From Serratia marcescens (GTDB taxonomy: Bacteria; Pseudomonadota; Gammaproteobacteria; Enterobacterales; Enterobacteriaceae), in contig NZ_JARVZZ010000001.1 in the NCBI RefSeq assembly GCF_029846115.1, forward strand, positions 124,001 through 188,000: a DNA stretch of 64,000 nucleotides, read 5' to 3'. This document shows, piece by piece, positions 30,436 to 39,242 of this stretch. The stretch's first letter is position 1, and every line of letters begins with the position of its first letter. The translations under genes were made by a program, and so were the position numbers. The notes under the pieces are model-generated. The model had not been told where the DNA came from. It saw nothing but the letters and a program-made list of their open reading frames with translations, and searched no databases.

Positions 30436-31812
30436 ATGGATGGTCAACAGCATGGTGACCAGCTGAAACGCGGCCTGAAAAACCGCCATATTCAGCTCAT
30501 CGCCTTAGGTGGCGCAATCGGCACCGGGTTATTTCTCGGTATCGCTCAAACAATAAAAATGGCCGGCCCATCGGTTATTCTCGGCTACGCCATCGGTGGC
30601 TTCATCGCGTTTCTGATCATGCGCCAGCTGGGTGAAATGGTGGTGGAAGAGCCGGTCGCCGGTTCCTTTAGCCACTTTGCCTACAAATACTGGGGCAATT
30701 TTGCCGGCTTCGCTTCCGGCTGGAACTACTGGGTGCTGTATGTCCTGGTGGCGATGGCGGAGCTGACCGCGGTCGGCATCTATGTGCAGTATTGGTGGCC
30801 GGAGATCCCCACCTGGGTCTCCGCCGCGGTGTTCTTCCTGGCGATCAACGCCATCAACCTGGCCAACGTTAAAGTTTACGGCGAGATGGAGTTCTGGTTC
30901 GCCATCATCAAAGTGGTGGCGATTATCGGCATGATCGTGTTCGGCGCCTACCTGCTGTTCAGCGGCATGGGCGGCCCGGAGGCCACCGTCACCAACCTGT
31001 GGGCGCAGGGCGGGTTCTTCCCCAATGGCGTCATGGGCCTGGTAATGGCGATGGCGGTGATCATGTTCTCCTTCGGCGGCCTCGAGCTGGTCGGCATCAC
31101 CGCCGCCGAAGCCGACAACCCGCAAAAAAGCATTCCGAAAGCCACCAATCAGGTGATCTACCGCATCCTGATCTTCTATATCGGTTCGCTGGCCATTTTG
31201 CTGTCGCTGTACCCGTGGGGCAAAGTGGTTGAAGGCGGCAGCCCGTTCGTGCTGATCTTCCACGCGTTGAACAGCAACCTGGTGGCGACCGTGCTGAACA
31301 TCGTGGTGCTCACCGCCGCGCTGTCGGTGTACAACAGCTGCGTCTACTGCAACAGCCGTATGCTGTACGGCCTGGCGCAGCAGGGCAACGGCCCGAAAAG
31401 CCTGCTGAAGGTCGACGGCCGCGGCGTGCCGGTGGTGGCCATCGGTATCTCCGCCCTCGCCACCGCGCTGTGCGTGCTGATTAACTACCTGATCCCGGGG
31501 CGGGCCTTCGAATTGCTGATGGCATTGGTGGTATCGGCGCTGGTGATCAACTGGGCGATGATCAGCCTGGCGCATCTGAAGTTCCGCGCCGCCAAAAACC
31601 GCGAAGGCGTGGTGCCGAAGTTCAAAGCCTTCTGGTACCCGTTCAGCAACTACCTGTGCCTGCTGTTCATGGCCGGCATCCTGGTGATCATGTACCTGAC
31701 GCCGGGCATTCAAATCTCGGTGCTGCTGATCCCGGTGTGGGTGGCGATCCTGGCCGTCGGTTACGCTATCAAACAGCGTAGCCAACGCGTCGATGGCGTC
31801 ACCAGTCGTTGA
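30436..31812 (+). CDS. aroP: Aromatic amino acid permease AroP
   Basis: A 458-residue amino acid/polyamine/organocation family transporter with about twelve membrane segments, importing phenylalanine, tyrosine and tryptophan with protons. The first membrane segment carries the family motif GGAIGTGLFLG. The start ATG at 30436 gives MDGQQHGDQLKRGL, matching E. coli AroP. It is followed by a clear terminator. Divergence from pdhR is the E. coli arrangement. PheP is the close paralogue, but the context and N-terminus favour AroP. Confidence 0.95.
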   Translation: MDGQQHGDQLKRGLKNRHIQLIALGGAIGTGLFLGIAQTIKMAGPSVILGYAIGGFIAFLIMRQLGEMVVEEPVAGSFSHFAYKYWGNFAGFASGWNYWVLYVLVAMAELTAVGIYVQYWWPEIPTWVSAAVFFLAINAINLANVKVYGEMEFWFAIIKVVAIIGMIVFGAYLLFSGMGGPEATVTNLWAQGGFFPNGVMGLVMAMAVIMFSFGGLELVGITAAEADNPQKSIPKATNQVIYRILIFYIGSLAILLSLYPWGKVVEGGSPFVLIFHALNSNLVATVLNIVVLTAALSVYNSCVYCNSRMLYGLAQQGNGPKSLLKVDGRGVPVVAIGISALATALCVLINYLIPGRAFELLMALVVSALVINWAMISLAHLKFRAAKNREGVVPKFKAFWYPFSNYLCLLFMAGILVIMYLTPGIQISVLLIPVWVAILAVGYAIKQRSQRVDGVTSR

Positions 31813-31830
31813 CCCCCGTGACCGCGCAAT

Positions 31831-31861
31831 AAAATGGCCCGCAGATGCGGGCCATTTTTTT
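31831..31861 (+). terminator. Terminator of aroP (shared with the cytochrome operon)
   Basis: AAAATGGCCCGC-AGAT-GCGGGCCATTTTTTT is a perfect stem flanked by A and T runs, so it can act in both directions between the convergent aroP and cytochrome c genes. Confidence 0.93.
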
Positions 31862-31875
31862 CGCCTGAACGCCGC

Positions 31876-33111
31876 TTACTTGCGCAGCGCTTTCACCTGC
31901 TCGGCGGTGATATCCGCCGGCAAGCCGCCCCAGGTCACGCGCAGGTAATTCACCAGCTCCGCTACTTCGGCATCGCTCAGCCGCTCGCCGAAGCCCGGCA
32001 TGCTCTGCATGCTTTCATCGTTCGGGAACTGCTGGGCCGGGAGGCCGTCCAGCACCGACACGATCAGGTTCTTGCCGTCCGCCTGGCGCAGCGTGGCATT
32101 ATCGCGCATCGCCGGTGCCACGTGCGGTTTGCCCTCGCCTTCACGCGCGTGACAGCCGGCGCACTGATCCAGATAGGCCATGCGCCCGGCATCGCTGCCC
32201 TGGCCCATTTTCACCGGCACCGCCGCCGGCGGCTGCTCGCCCATCAGATACAGCGCCAGCGCCTGATGATCTTCCGGCGTCAAATGACGGGTGCTGAGAT
32301 CCACCACCATGTGCATCTCGCTGAAGGCGGAACCCTGCGGCGCGAGGCCGGTGCTGAGGAAGCGGCTGACGTCCTGCGGCGTCCAACCGCGCTGCGCCAG
32401 ACCGTGCGGCGTAATGTCCGGCGCCATGAAGCGGCCGAGATCGCCGCCCTGCATCGGCTTGGCGAGATCCATCTGCCCCAGCGCGCCGCGCGGCGTGTGG
32501 CATTCGCCACAGTGCCCCAGCACGTCGGCCAGATAGCGGCCGCGCTGCCATTGCGGCGAACTGCCCTGCGAACTGGCCGGCAGCGGATCCTGGCTGCGGA
32601 ACAGCAGGTTCCAGCCGATCAGCGCCATGCGCTGGTTGAACGGGAACGGCATCTCGTTGGCCGGAATGGCGACGTCCACCGCCGGGCGCGTCATCAGGTA
32701 AGCGTAGATGTCGTCGGCGTCCTGACGCGACATGCCCTTGTACGAGGTGTAAGGCATCGCCGGGTACAGGTGCCGCCCGCCCGGTGCCACGCCCTGCGTC
32801 AGCGCCAGGAAGAAGTCGTCCTTGGTCCAGCGCCCGATACCGTGGTCGGCCGACGGCGTCAGATTGCTGCCGTAAATCGTACCGAACGGCGTTTCCAGCG
32901 GATAGCCGCCGGCCAACGGCGCCCCGCCGCTGGCGGTATGACAGGCGGCGCAGTCGGCGGCCTGCGCCAGATAGCGGCCGCGGACGATCTGTTCGGCGTC
33001 GGCGGTCACCTGCTGCACCGGGCCGTCGTAACGGCGGTTTTCCCGCCACCACAGCAGCGCAATCACCACGATCGCCACCAGCAAAATCAACACTGCGAGA
33101 CGTTTTTTCAT
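31876..33111 (-). CDS. Tri-haem cytochrome c, electron acceptor subunit of a molybdenum hydroxylase
   Basis: A 411-residue protein with an N-terminal membrane anchor/signal (about residues 5-22) and three c-type haem sites: CAACH at 54-58, CGECH near 200 and CAGCH near 330. Each is in its own cytochrome-c domain with a distal methionine region, as in the cytochrome subunits of membrane alcohol dehydrogenases and of isoquinoline- or nicotinate-type dehydrogenases. It probably passes electrons from the molybdenum enzyme to the respiratory chain in the periplasm. Its start overlaps the end of the iron-sulfur gene by 4 bases (33108-33111), so the three genes form one operon. The substrate is unknown. 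Confidence 0.88.
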   Translation of the reverse strand: MKKRLAVLILLVAIVVIALLWWRENRRYDGPVQQVTADAEQIVRGRYLAQAADCAACHTASGGAPLAGGYPLETPFGTIYGSNLTPSADHGIGRWTKDDFFLALTQGVAPGGRHLYPAMPYTSYKGMSRQDADDIYAYLMTRPAVDVAIPANEMPFPFNQRMALIGWNLLFRSQDPLPASSQGSSPQWQRGRYLADVLGHCGECHTPRGALGQMDLAKPMQGGDLGRFMAPDITPHGLAQRGWTPQDVSRFLSTGLAPQGSAFSEMHMVVDLSTRHLTPEDHQALALYLMGEQPPAAVPVKMGQGSDAGRMAYLDQCAGCHAREGEGKPHVAPAMRDNATLRQADGKNLIVSVLDGLPAQQFPNDESMQSMPGFGERLSDAEVAELVNYLRVTWGGLPADITAEQVKALRK

Positions 33112-33662
33112 TGCGCCGTCTCCTTCAGCAGGCCCGGCGTTTTCAGCACCACGTCGCGCACCGCTTCGTAGTAGCGCACGTAGCCGGTGCAGCGGCAGAT
33201 GTGGCTGTCCAGCGCCTGCTCGATGGCGCTTTCCAGCTGCTCGCGAGCGATAGGCTCACGCTTGAGCTTTTCCACGAAAATGGTGGCGGCGTTGACGAAG
33301 CCCGGCGTGCAGTAGCCGCACTGGAAGCTGTAGTGTTCCAGAAACGCCTGCTGGATCGGCGACAGTTCAACCACCTCGCCCTGCTCGTCCACCTTGGCGT
33401 GGCCTTCGACGGTACGCACTTTCTTGCCGTTGAAGAAATGCGCGCCGGTGATGCAGGTGCGCACCTCTTCGCTGGTGCCGCTCGGGTGATCGACGATCGC
33501 CACGCAGGCGTGGCAAATGCCCTGCCCGCAGCCGAGGCGCGAACCGGTCAGATCGAGATACTCGTGCAGGAAATCGATCATCATCAAGCCTTCCGGCACC
33601 TCGATCGGGCCGTACGGTTTCTCGTTGATGGTCAGGGAAATCGGCTGGGTTTTAATGCTCAT
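33108..33662 (-). CDS. [2Fe-2S] subunit of a xanthine dehydrogenase-family oxidoreductase
   Basis: A 184-residue two-cluster protein. The N-terminal plant-type ferredoxin site is LGCGQGICHAC with a further cysteine in TCITGAHF. The C-terminal helical [2Fe-2S] domain has QCGYCTPGF and ICRCTGYVRYYEAV. It links the molybdenum centre to the cytochrome. It has no signal peptide, so it is expected to fold in the cytoplasm and travel with the Tat-exported large subunit. Its start overlaps the large-subunit stop by 4 bases. Relatives include IorA, NdhS and PaoA; the overall gene set is closest to the cytochrome-linked type. Confidence 0.92.
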   Translation of the reverse strand: MSIKTQPISLTINEKPYGPIEVPEGLMMIDFLHEYLDLTGSRLGCGQGICHACVAIVDHPSGTSEEVRTCITGAHFFNGKKVRTVEGHAKVDEQGEVVELSPIQQAFLEHYSFQCGYCTPGFVNAATIFVEKLKREPIAREQLESAIEQALDSHICRCTGYVRYYEAVRDVVLKTPGLLKETAQ

Positions 33663-36448
33663 TGTAATACCTCACGAATATTTTCTGCACGAACGGGCAA
33701 ATCACGGAAACGGTGGCCGGTGGCATCGGCGATGGCGTTGACCAGCGCGGCCACGATCGGGATCATCACCACCTCCGCCATGCCTTTCGGCGGATCGGTT
33801 TCCGACAGCGCCGGCAGGATGTCGCCGCTCTGCTTCCACACCGCCACGTCGCTGGCGCGCGGCAGATGGTAACGGTTGAAGTTCCAGGTGCCGTTGCCCG
33901 GGCCGTCTTCGTACAGCGGTAAATATTCGTGCAGCGCATGGCCGATACCCATCGCCAGCCCGCCCTGCAGCTGGCCGGAAACCAGTTCCGGCACGATCAG
34001 GTTGCCGCACTCCATGATCGAATGGTGATTCAGCAATTCCACCTGGCCGGTGGCGATATCCACCGCCACTTCCGCCAGCGTGCCGACGGCGCTGTAGTAG
34101 GTCACCGCCGCATTGTTGCGCTGGGTTGGCGGGTAGTAGACCTGCCCACGCGCCAGCGGTTTGAATTCGCCGCCGGCATTGCGCAGCGCCATGCCGTCGA
34201 TCGGCAGGCGTTCGCTTTTGCCGTTCATCGTGAAATCAGCCTCCGCCCATTGCCAGCGGTTGAAGACGTGTACCGCCGCGCCGGTGACGCCGCCCATCTG
34301 ATAAGCCGTCTTGGCCAGCAGTTCGAGGCTCAGCACCGACATGCCCGCCGCCGTCAGGCCGCCTTCGACCCAACGCGCATCTTCACGCCGCACCACCAGC
34401 GGCGCCGCCTGGCCGCCGCCGATGCCGGCCTGCCACAACGCCATCGCCGCCGGCCACAGGCCGTGATCGAAGATCAGGCGCGCCGCTTCGCGGGTGCTGT
34501 GCGAGAAGTAATAGGCCGAGTTGCTGGCGCTGGACGGCGAACAGTAGCTCGGCGTCCAGTTAGGGTTGGTTTGCAGCTTGTCCTGATCTTCTTGCGACAT
34601 CAGGTAGGGATCGCCGCTGGTGACCATCGGCAGCACCGACCAGTCGGTGACCGAGAAATGCGCTTCGTCGGCCGGTTTGCCCAGCCACTGTGCGCACAGC
34701 ACCGACTGCGAGGTCGACATGCCGGTGCCCATCTCCGCGCCGCTGTGATGCAGCGTGATGCGGCCGTCTTCGCTCAGCTCCACCCGGGCGAATGAGGTTT
34801 CCGCCCCGGTGCCAAAGTCTTTTTGCACGCAGCCGAAGCCAACGCCATAGCGCTTGCCGGGATGGCGGCTCTCAAACTCGGCCTTGCGTTCGGCGCGCTT
34901 GAGCCACATCTCATGCTTCGCCGCCTTCTCCAGCACTTCATCGGCGCGGATCGCACCGGCCGGGATCGCTCCCTGGGTGTTTTTCATGCCGGATTTCAGC
35001 ACGTTGCGCAGACGGAATTCGATCGGGTCGATCTTCAGTTCGGCGGCCAGCTCGTCCACCATCATCTCGGTGGCGGCCATGCTCTGCAGCGTGCCGTAAC
35101 CGCGCGCCGAGCCGGCATCGATGGCGCGCGAGGCCAGCCCGACCGACGACAGATCGCTTTTGGGGAAGTAGTAAATCGACTGGGCGGCGGTCGCGCCGAC
35201 CATCACCACCGAAGGGGTAAAGTTGCTGCGGCCGCCGCCGTCCGCCGTCATGTCGCCGAGGAACGACTGCATAACGCCGGTCTGGCGATTCACCGCGATG
35301 CGGTAATTCATATCGAACGCATGGCGCTTCAGCGCCGTCTGGAACTGCTCGAAGCGGTCATTGGCCAGGCGCACCGGGTGGCCGTCGCCGTACATCGCCG
35401 CCACCGCGCCATAATACGGGAAGTTGTAGTGATCTTTCGAACCGTAGCCCACGGTGTAACACGGGTGCAGGATCAGCTGTTTCACCGGCGGGTTGCGCTT
35501 GGCCAGCATGCGCGGCATCTCGTCGGCCACTTCCTGCGGCGACTGGGTCGGCACCACCAGATGCAGCGTTTGCGTCTGCGCGTCGAACCAGCCGTTGGCG
35601 TTGTCGGGCTCCAGCGCCGAGGTGTCGATCGACTGCGTGGTGTAGCGGCGCGACATCACCAGCCAATCGGCCGGCGGATTGGCCATCTCGTCGGCGATCA
35701 GGCCCGCATAGCGCATGCCTTCCTGATCCAGCTTGCCGCCCTCGCGCCCTTCCGGCCACACCGGCAGGTGTTTTTTCATCGATACCGGGAAGATTGGCGT
35801 GTCCTTCAGGCTGGAGAAGCGATCGTCGTCGAACGGTTGATCGCCCCCTACCCGCACATAGCGGAAGCTGCCCCAGGGATCGCGCTCCAGCGGGCCGGTG
35901 ACCGCGCCGTATTTGATGGTTTCTTCGCGGAATTTCAACTTGTCCTTGGCGAAGCGGAAACGGGCGAAGTCGTGATAGATCAGGATCGCCACCGCCTGGC
36001 CGAGGTAGGCCGGGGTTTTGCCGCTCGGCAGCAGCATGTCGTCACCGTAGAACGCCGGGAAGGCCAGGCCGTCGCGCGCCAGATCTTCCGCCGTCACCAG
36101 GCGATCCGGCTGCAGGTCATCCCCCAACAGCGACAGATCGATCCCTTCGAACAGCCGGTCGGCTTTGGTGACGCGCAGAATGAAGGCGTGCGCCTGTTTC
36201 TGCGGCCAGTGCGGCATGTCCACCGCGCGGATATCGCGCGCGAACACTTTTTGCCCCATGACCTTGGCGCGGCCGTCGATGCGGAAACGGACGCGTTTGG
36301 TCTGCGGATCCCAGTTGGGTGACTGGAGGATTTTTTGCTCGAACAGCGCGGCGTAGGCGCGGCTGTACAGGGGCGCGAGATACACAGACACCCCCGCAAT
36401 CACGGCGCTTTTGATAAAGCGGCGCCGCGACGGGTTGAAATTGCTCAT
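33659..36448 (-). CDS. Molybdopterin-binding subunit of a periplasmic xanthine dehydrogenase-family oxidoreductase
   Basis: A 929-residue large subunit. It begins with a Tat signal (SRRRFIKSA, then a hydrophobic stretch to AYA), so the enzyme works in the periplasm. The body is the two-part molybdenum-binding domain of the isoquinoline 1-oxidoreductase beta (IorB) type. The C-terminal motif GGLAMGIGHALHE ends in the expected catalytic glutamate. I start at 36448 with AAGGAC eight bases ahead; a GTG/ATG-type extension to 36463 would use up that site. Possible substrates are aldehydes or N-heterocycles; sequence alone does not decide. Confidence 0.9.
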   Translation of the reverse strand: MSNFNPSRRRFIKSAVIAGVSVYLAPLYSRAYAALFEQKILQSPNWDPQTKRVRFRIDGRAKVMGQKVFARDIRAVDMPHWPQKQAHAFILRVTKADRLFEGIDLSLLGDDLQPDRLVTAEDLARDGLAFPAFYGDDMLLPSGKTPAYLGQAVAILIYHDFARFRFAKDKLKFREETIKYGAVTGPLERDPWGSFRYVRVGGDQPFDDDRFSSLKDTPIFPVSMKKHLPVWPEGREGGKLDQEGMRYAGLIADEMANPPADWLVMSRRYTTQSIDTSALEPDNANGWFDAQTQTLHLVVPTQSPQEVADEMPRMLAKRNPPVKQLILHPCYTVGYGSKDHYNFPYYGAVAAMYGDGHPVRLANDRFEQFQTALKRHAFDMNYRIAVNRQTGVMQSFLGDMTADGGGRSNFTPSVVMVGATAAQSIYYFPKSDLSSVGLASRAIDAGSARGYGTLQSMAATEMMVDELAAELKIDPIEFRLRNVLKSGMKNTQGAIPAGAIRADEVLEKAAKHEMWLKRAERKAEFESRHPGKRYGVGFGCVQKDFGTGAETSFARVELSEDGRITLHHSGAEMGTGMSTSQSVLCAQWLGKPADEAHFSVTDWSVLPMVTSGDPYLMSQEDQDKLQTNPNWTPSYCSPSSASNSAYYFSHSTREAARLIFDHGLWPAAMALWQAGIGGGQAAPLVVRREDARWVEGGLTAAGMSVLSLELLAKTAYQMGGVTGAAVHVFNRWQWAEADFTMNGKSERLPIDGMALRNAGGEFKPLARGQVYYPPTQRNNAAVTYYSAVGTLAEVAVDIATGQVELLNHHSIMECGNLIVPELVSGQLQGGLAMGIGHALHEYLPLYEDGPGNGTWNFNRYHLPRASDVAVWKQSGDILPALSETDPPKGMAEVVMIPIVAALVNAIADATGHRFRDLPVRAENIREVLQ

Positions 36449-36498
36449 AAATAAGTCCTTCACGTCTTTCTTGTAATTGGTTTTTGTTCGCGGTGTTG

Positions 36499-36645
36499 TT
36501 GCGCAAACGCTGACGACCTTGCCGTAGACGTCATAAGCATATGCTTATAACTAAAATTATGTGATGATTAACAGGCTGTTTTCAACAAAAAAACATTTGC
36601 AAAACACAGGTAGTTTGTAGGCTAATAAATAATTTGCGCAAACGC
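36499..36645. promoter_or_regulatory. Divergent control region of the molybdenum hydroxylase cluster
   Basis: Between the two operons lies a 22-base palindrome (36530-36551) centred on ATAAGCATATGCTTAT, with only one mismatched pair. In addition, the 12-mer TTGCGCAAACGC occurs twice in the same orientation, at 36499-36510 and 36634-36645, close to each divergent start. Both look like regulator sites; the regulator is not known. The neighbouring AraC gene is a candidate. Confidence 0.55.
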
Positions 36646-36656
36646 GGACTTCAACC

Positions 36657-37241
36657 ATGACCACGGGCATTGTCATTACCGCCGCCGGACGCGGGGAGCG
36701 CTTTATTCAGGCCGGCGGCCAGGGCAACAAATTGAACACCGGATTTGCCGACGCGGCGGGTGAGCGGCGATCGCTGTTCGAACACACCCTGCGCCAGGCA
36801 TTGGCCTCCGGCCTGCCGGTACAGGTGGTGACCCGGCCGGATAATCTGCCGGTGCTGGCAGCGTGCGCCGCCAATCAGGTGCCGGTCACCCTGCTCGCCA
36901 GTTCGGGCCTCGGCGACTCGATCGCCGCGGGCGTTGCGGCCACACCGCACTGGCAGGGCTGGCTGATCCACCTGGCCGATATGCCGTTCGTCGGCGCCGA
37001 GGTTTTCCGGCAGGTGGCGGATGCCTTACGGCAGCACGCGATCGTGCGCCCCTGCTATGCGCAACAGCCCGGCCACCCGGTCGGCTTTTCCGCCCTATTG
37101 CGCAAACCCCTTTGCCAACTGCGCGGCGATAATGGCGCGCGTGAACTGCTGCAAGGCGCGGCATTGCACCTGCTGCCGCTTGAGCACCCCGGCGTCGTGC
37201 AGGATATTGATCTTCCATCGCAACTCCCGGCCAGCGAGTAA
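36657..37241 (+). CDS. MocA-like molybdenum cofactor nucleotidyltransferase
   Basis: A 194-residue MobA/MocA-family protein. The N-terminal nucleotide-binding loop is TAAGRGERF, and the metal site aspartate is in HLADMPFVG; PGHPVGF and DNGARELL follow. MocA adds CMP to molybdopterin to make the cytosine dinucleotide cofactor used by many xanthine dehydrogenase-family enzymes. Next to this gene set, that role is likely. The loop differs from the usual LAAGxSxRMG, so substrate specificity is not certain. It is followed after 8 bases by the XdhC-like gene. Confidence 0.8.
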   Translation: MTTGIVITAAGRGERFIQAGGQGNKLNTGFADAAGERRSLFEHTLRQALASGLPVQVVTRPDNLPVLAACAANQVPVTLLASSGLGDSIAAGVAATPHWQGWLIHLADMPFVGAEVFRQVADALRQHAIVRPCYAQQPGHPVGFSALLRKPLCQLRGDNGARELLQGAALHLLPLEHPGVVQDIDLPSQLPASE

Positions 37242-37249
37242 ATTCACCT

Positions 37250-38302
37250 ATGCAACATCTTGATGTCACCGTGGTCAGCCAGGCGATAAGCTGGCTGCAG
37301 CAACAGCCGGTCTGGTTATGCACCGTGCTCAGTACCTATGGCTCTTCGCCGCGGTCGCCGGGCGCGCTGATGGCGGCGACTCGCGACGGCCGCTACAGTG
37401 GTTCGCTGTCGGGCGGCTGCGTGGAGGAGGATTTTTTGCGCCGCGTGGCCGCCGGGGAGTATCAGGCGGCCAGCCAGGTGATCCGTTACGGCGAAGGCGG
37501 CATGACGCCCAACGTGGCGCTGCCCTGCGGCGGCGTGCTGGACGTGCTGATCGAATACCTGCCGGCGGGTGAAGACAGCATCGCTTACCTGCAACGCATC
37601 GCCGGCGCGCTGGAAGGGCATCACGCGTTGATCAAACGCCTGACGCTGCCCAACGCCTGCCACTGCCTCGAGCAGAGCCACTTCACCAGTGCTACGCAGG
37701 TCGAACGCCGGCTCGAGCAGATCACCCTGCACATCGCGGCCGCGCCGCGCCTGCTGATCGCCGGGCTGTCCAGCGTGGCGCTGTACTGCGCCGATTTCGC
37801 CGTGGCGCTGGGGTTTGAGGTGCTGGTGTGCGAGAGCCGTCCGGAAGTACTGGATAACTTTGCCGCCGAGCTGAAACCGGGCGTGACGCTGCTGCGTCAG
37901 TTTCCGGCCAAATTTATTGAGGAAGGGGGATGCCACGCCAATACCGCCGTCGTGGCGCTGACCCACGATCCGCGCATGGACGACCTGACGCTGATGGAAG
38001 CGATCCACACCCCGGCGTTTTACATCGGCGCCATGGGATCGCTCAGAAACAGCGCGCGGCGGCGCCAGCGTTTGCAGCAGATTGCCGAATTCACGCCGCA
38101 GGAGCTGGAACGCATCCATGCGCCGATCGGCCTGCCGCTGGGCAGCAAAACCCCGGCGGAGATCGCCCTGGCGGTGATGGCGGCGATCGTGCAGCAAAAA
38201 AACCGGCTGCCGGCCGCCGACGGGATCAATGCAGCGGCACCACCGGCACCAGATGTTGAAGCTCCAAATACAGCTCCTCTTTCCCGCTCAGCGAATAGCT
38301 GA
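37250..38302 (+). CDS. XdhC/CoxI family molybdenum cofactor insertion protein
   Basis: A 350-residue XdhC-type chaperone that binds and sulfurates the molybdenum cofactor and delivers it to the hydroxylase. The N-terminal XdhC/CoxI domain has the STYGSSPRSPGALM segment and GGCVEEDF; the C-terminal Rossmann domain has LTHDPRMD and IGAMGS. With the MocA-like gene it forms a maturation operon divergent from the structural genes. Its last 77 bases overlap the convergent AraC gene, giving a tail after residue about 325 that is rich in alanine, proline and serine and is not part of the family fold. Confidence 0.88.
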   Translation: MQHLDVTVVSQAISWLQQQPVWLCTVLSTYGSSPRSPGALMAATRDGRYSGSLSGGCVEEDFLRRVAAGEYQAASQVIRYGEGGMTPNVALPCGGVLDVLIEYLPAGEDSIAYLQRIAGALEGHHALIKRLTLPNACHCLEQSHFTSATQVERRLEQITLHIAAAPRLLIAGLSSVALYCADFAVALGFEVLVCESRPEVLDNFAAELKPGVTLLRQFPAKFIEEGGCHANTAVVALTHDPRMDDLTLMEAIHTPAFYIGAMGSLRNSARRRQRLQQIAEFTPQELERIHAPIGLPLGSKTPAEIALAVMAAIVQQKNRLPAADGINAAAPPAPDVEAPNTAPLSRSANS

Positions 38303-39092
38303 ACACCGTCATGTCCGGCCCGTCACCGCGGGCCAGCCCCATTTCGGGCAACACCTGCGTGTAGATTTGAATGATGTGGTCGTTGAGCGCCACCGGCTTG
38401 CCGGAATAGCGAAAAAGGCAAAACTCGCCGTGGATCTCCGGCAGCGCCTCCAGCACCACGCCTTCGCGCAGCGGGTATTCCGTCGTCACGCCCAGGGTAT
38501 AATCGACCCTGACCCGCTCGCCGTCCGGTACCAGTTGGGTAAACGAATAGGTTTGCGTCGGGCGCTCGCCCAACAAGGTGTAGAACTGCCCCCGCAGCGC
38601 GCTGCGCTGCGGCAGGTGCGACTTGTCCAGCTTCTCGATATCCAGGTGATAAGCGTACTGTTTGCCGTGAAAGGCGTATTGCCCTCTGGCAATGCTGACG
38701 CGTTCAACCTGAATATCGCCGGGCTGGCTGGCCGCCAGCGAACGCACCAGATTGCTGAAGTCCTGCTTGCGGGCATGGCGATACACGCTGGGCGATTCGG
38801 CGAAGTGTTTCTTGAAACAGCGCGAGAACGTCTGCTGGTTATCGAATTGGTATTCGACCGAGATATCGAGGATGCTCTTCTGCGTGAAACGCAAGGCGAA
38901 GGCGGCGAGGTAGAGGCGGCGAGCGCGGATATACGAGGCTAACGATAATCCGGTCTGCTTCTTAAACATACGCTGCAGGTACCATTTCGTATAGCCAGAC
39001 TTGGCGGAAACGATATCCAACGACAGTGGATTGGTCAGGTTATCTTCAATCCAGACCAGCAATTCCCTGATATGACTTTCCTGCGTTCCCAT
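38226..39092 (-). CDS. AraC-family regulator of the Rob/SoxS/MarA type
   Basis: A 288-residue regulator. The N-terminal two helix-turn-helix AraC domain (about residues 5-105) resembles Rob: GYTKWYLQRMFKKQTG and the second recognition helix QFDNQQTFSRCFKKHF. The C-terminal half is a GyrI/Rob-like ligand-binding domain. It could sense a small molecule and control the adjacent molybdenum hydroxylase genes or an efflux/stress regulon; neither is shown. It is not the chromosomal rob gene by context. It overlaps the convergent xdhC-like gene by 77 bases. Confidence 0.85.
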   Translation of the reverse strand: MGTQESHIRELLVWIEDNLTNPLSLDIVSAKSGYTKWYLQRMFKKQTGLSLASYIRARRLYLAAFALRFTQKSILDISVEYQFDNQQTFSRCFKKHFAESPSVYRHARKQDFSNLVRSLAASQPGDIQVERVSIARGQYAFHGKQYAYHLDIEKLDKSHLPQRSALRGQFYTLLGERPTQTYSFTQLVPDGERVRVDYTLGVTTEYPLREGVVLEALPEIHGEFCLFRYSGKPVALNDHIIQIYTQVLPEMGLARGDGPDMTVFSYSLSGKEELYLELQHLVPVVPLH

Positions 39093-39204
39093 GTGCTTGC
39101 CGAACCTTCTGTTGCCGATATTCCATTAGTCGAATTTTAGTGCTATCCGCGTAGGGTATACAGGTTAAAACTCGACGTCCAGCAAGCTACAGGACTTTAC
39201 ACAC

Positions 39205-39236
39205 TCCCCTTCACCGCCCGCAGGCGGCGAAGGGGG
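39205..39236 (-). terminator. Hairpin after fumA
   Basis: On the minus strand CCCCTTCGCCGCC and GGCGGTGAAGGGG form a long stem with a small loop just after the fumA stop. The T run is weak, so termination may be partly Rho-assisted. Confidence 0.6.
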
Positions 39237-39242
39237 CAGCGC

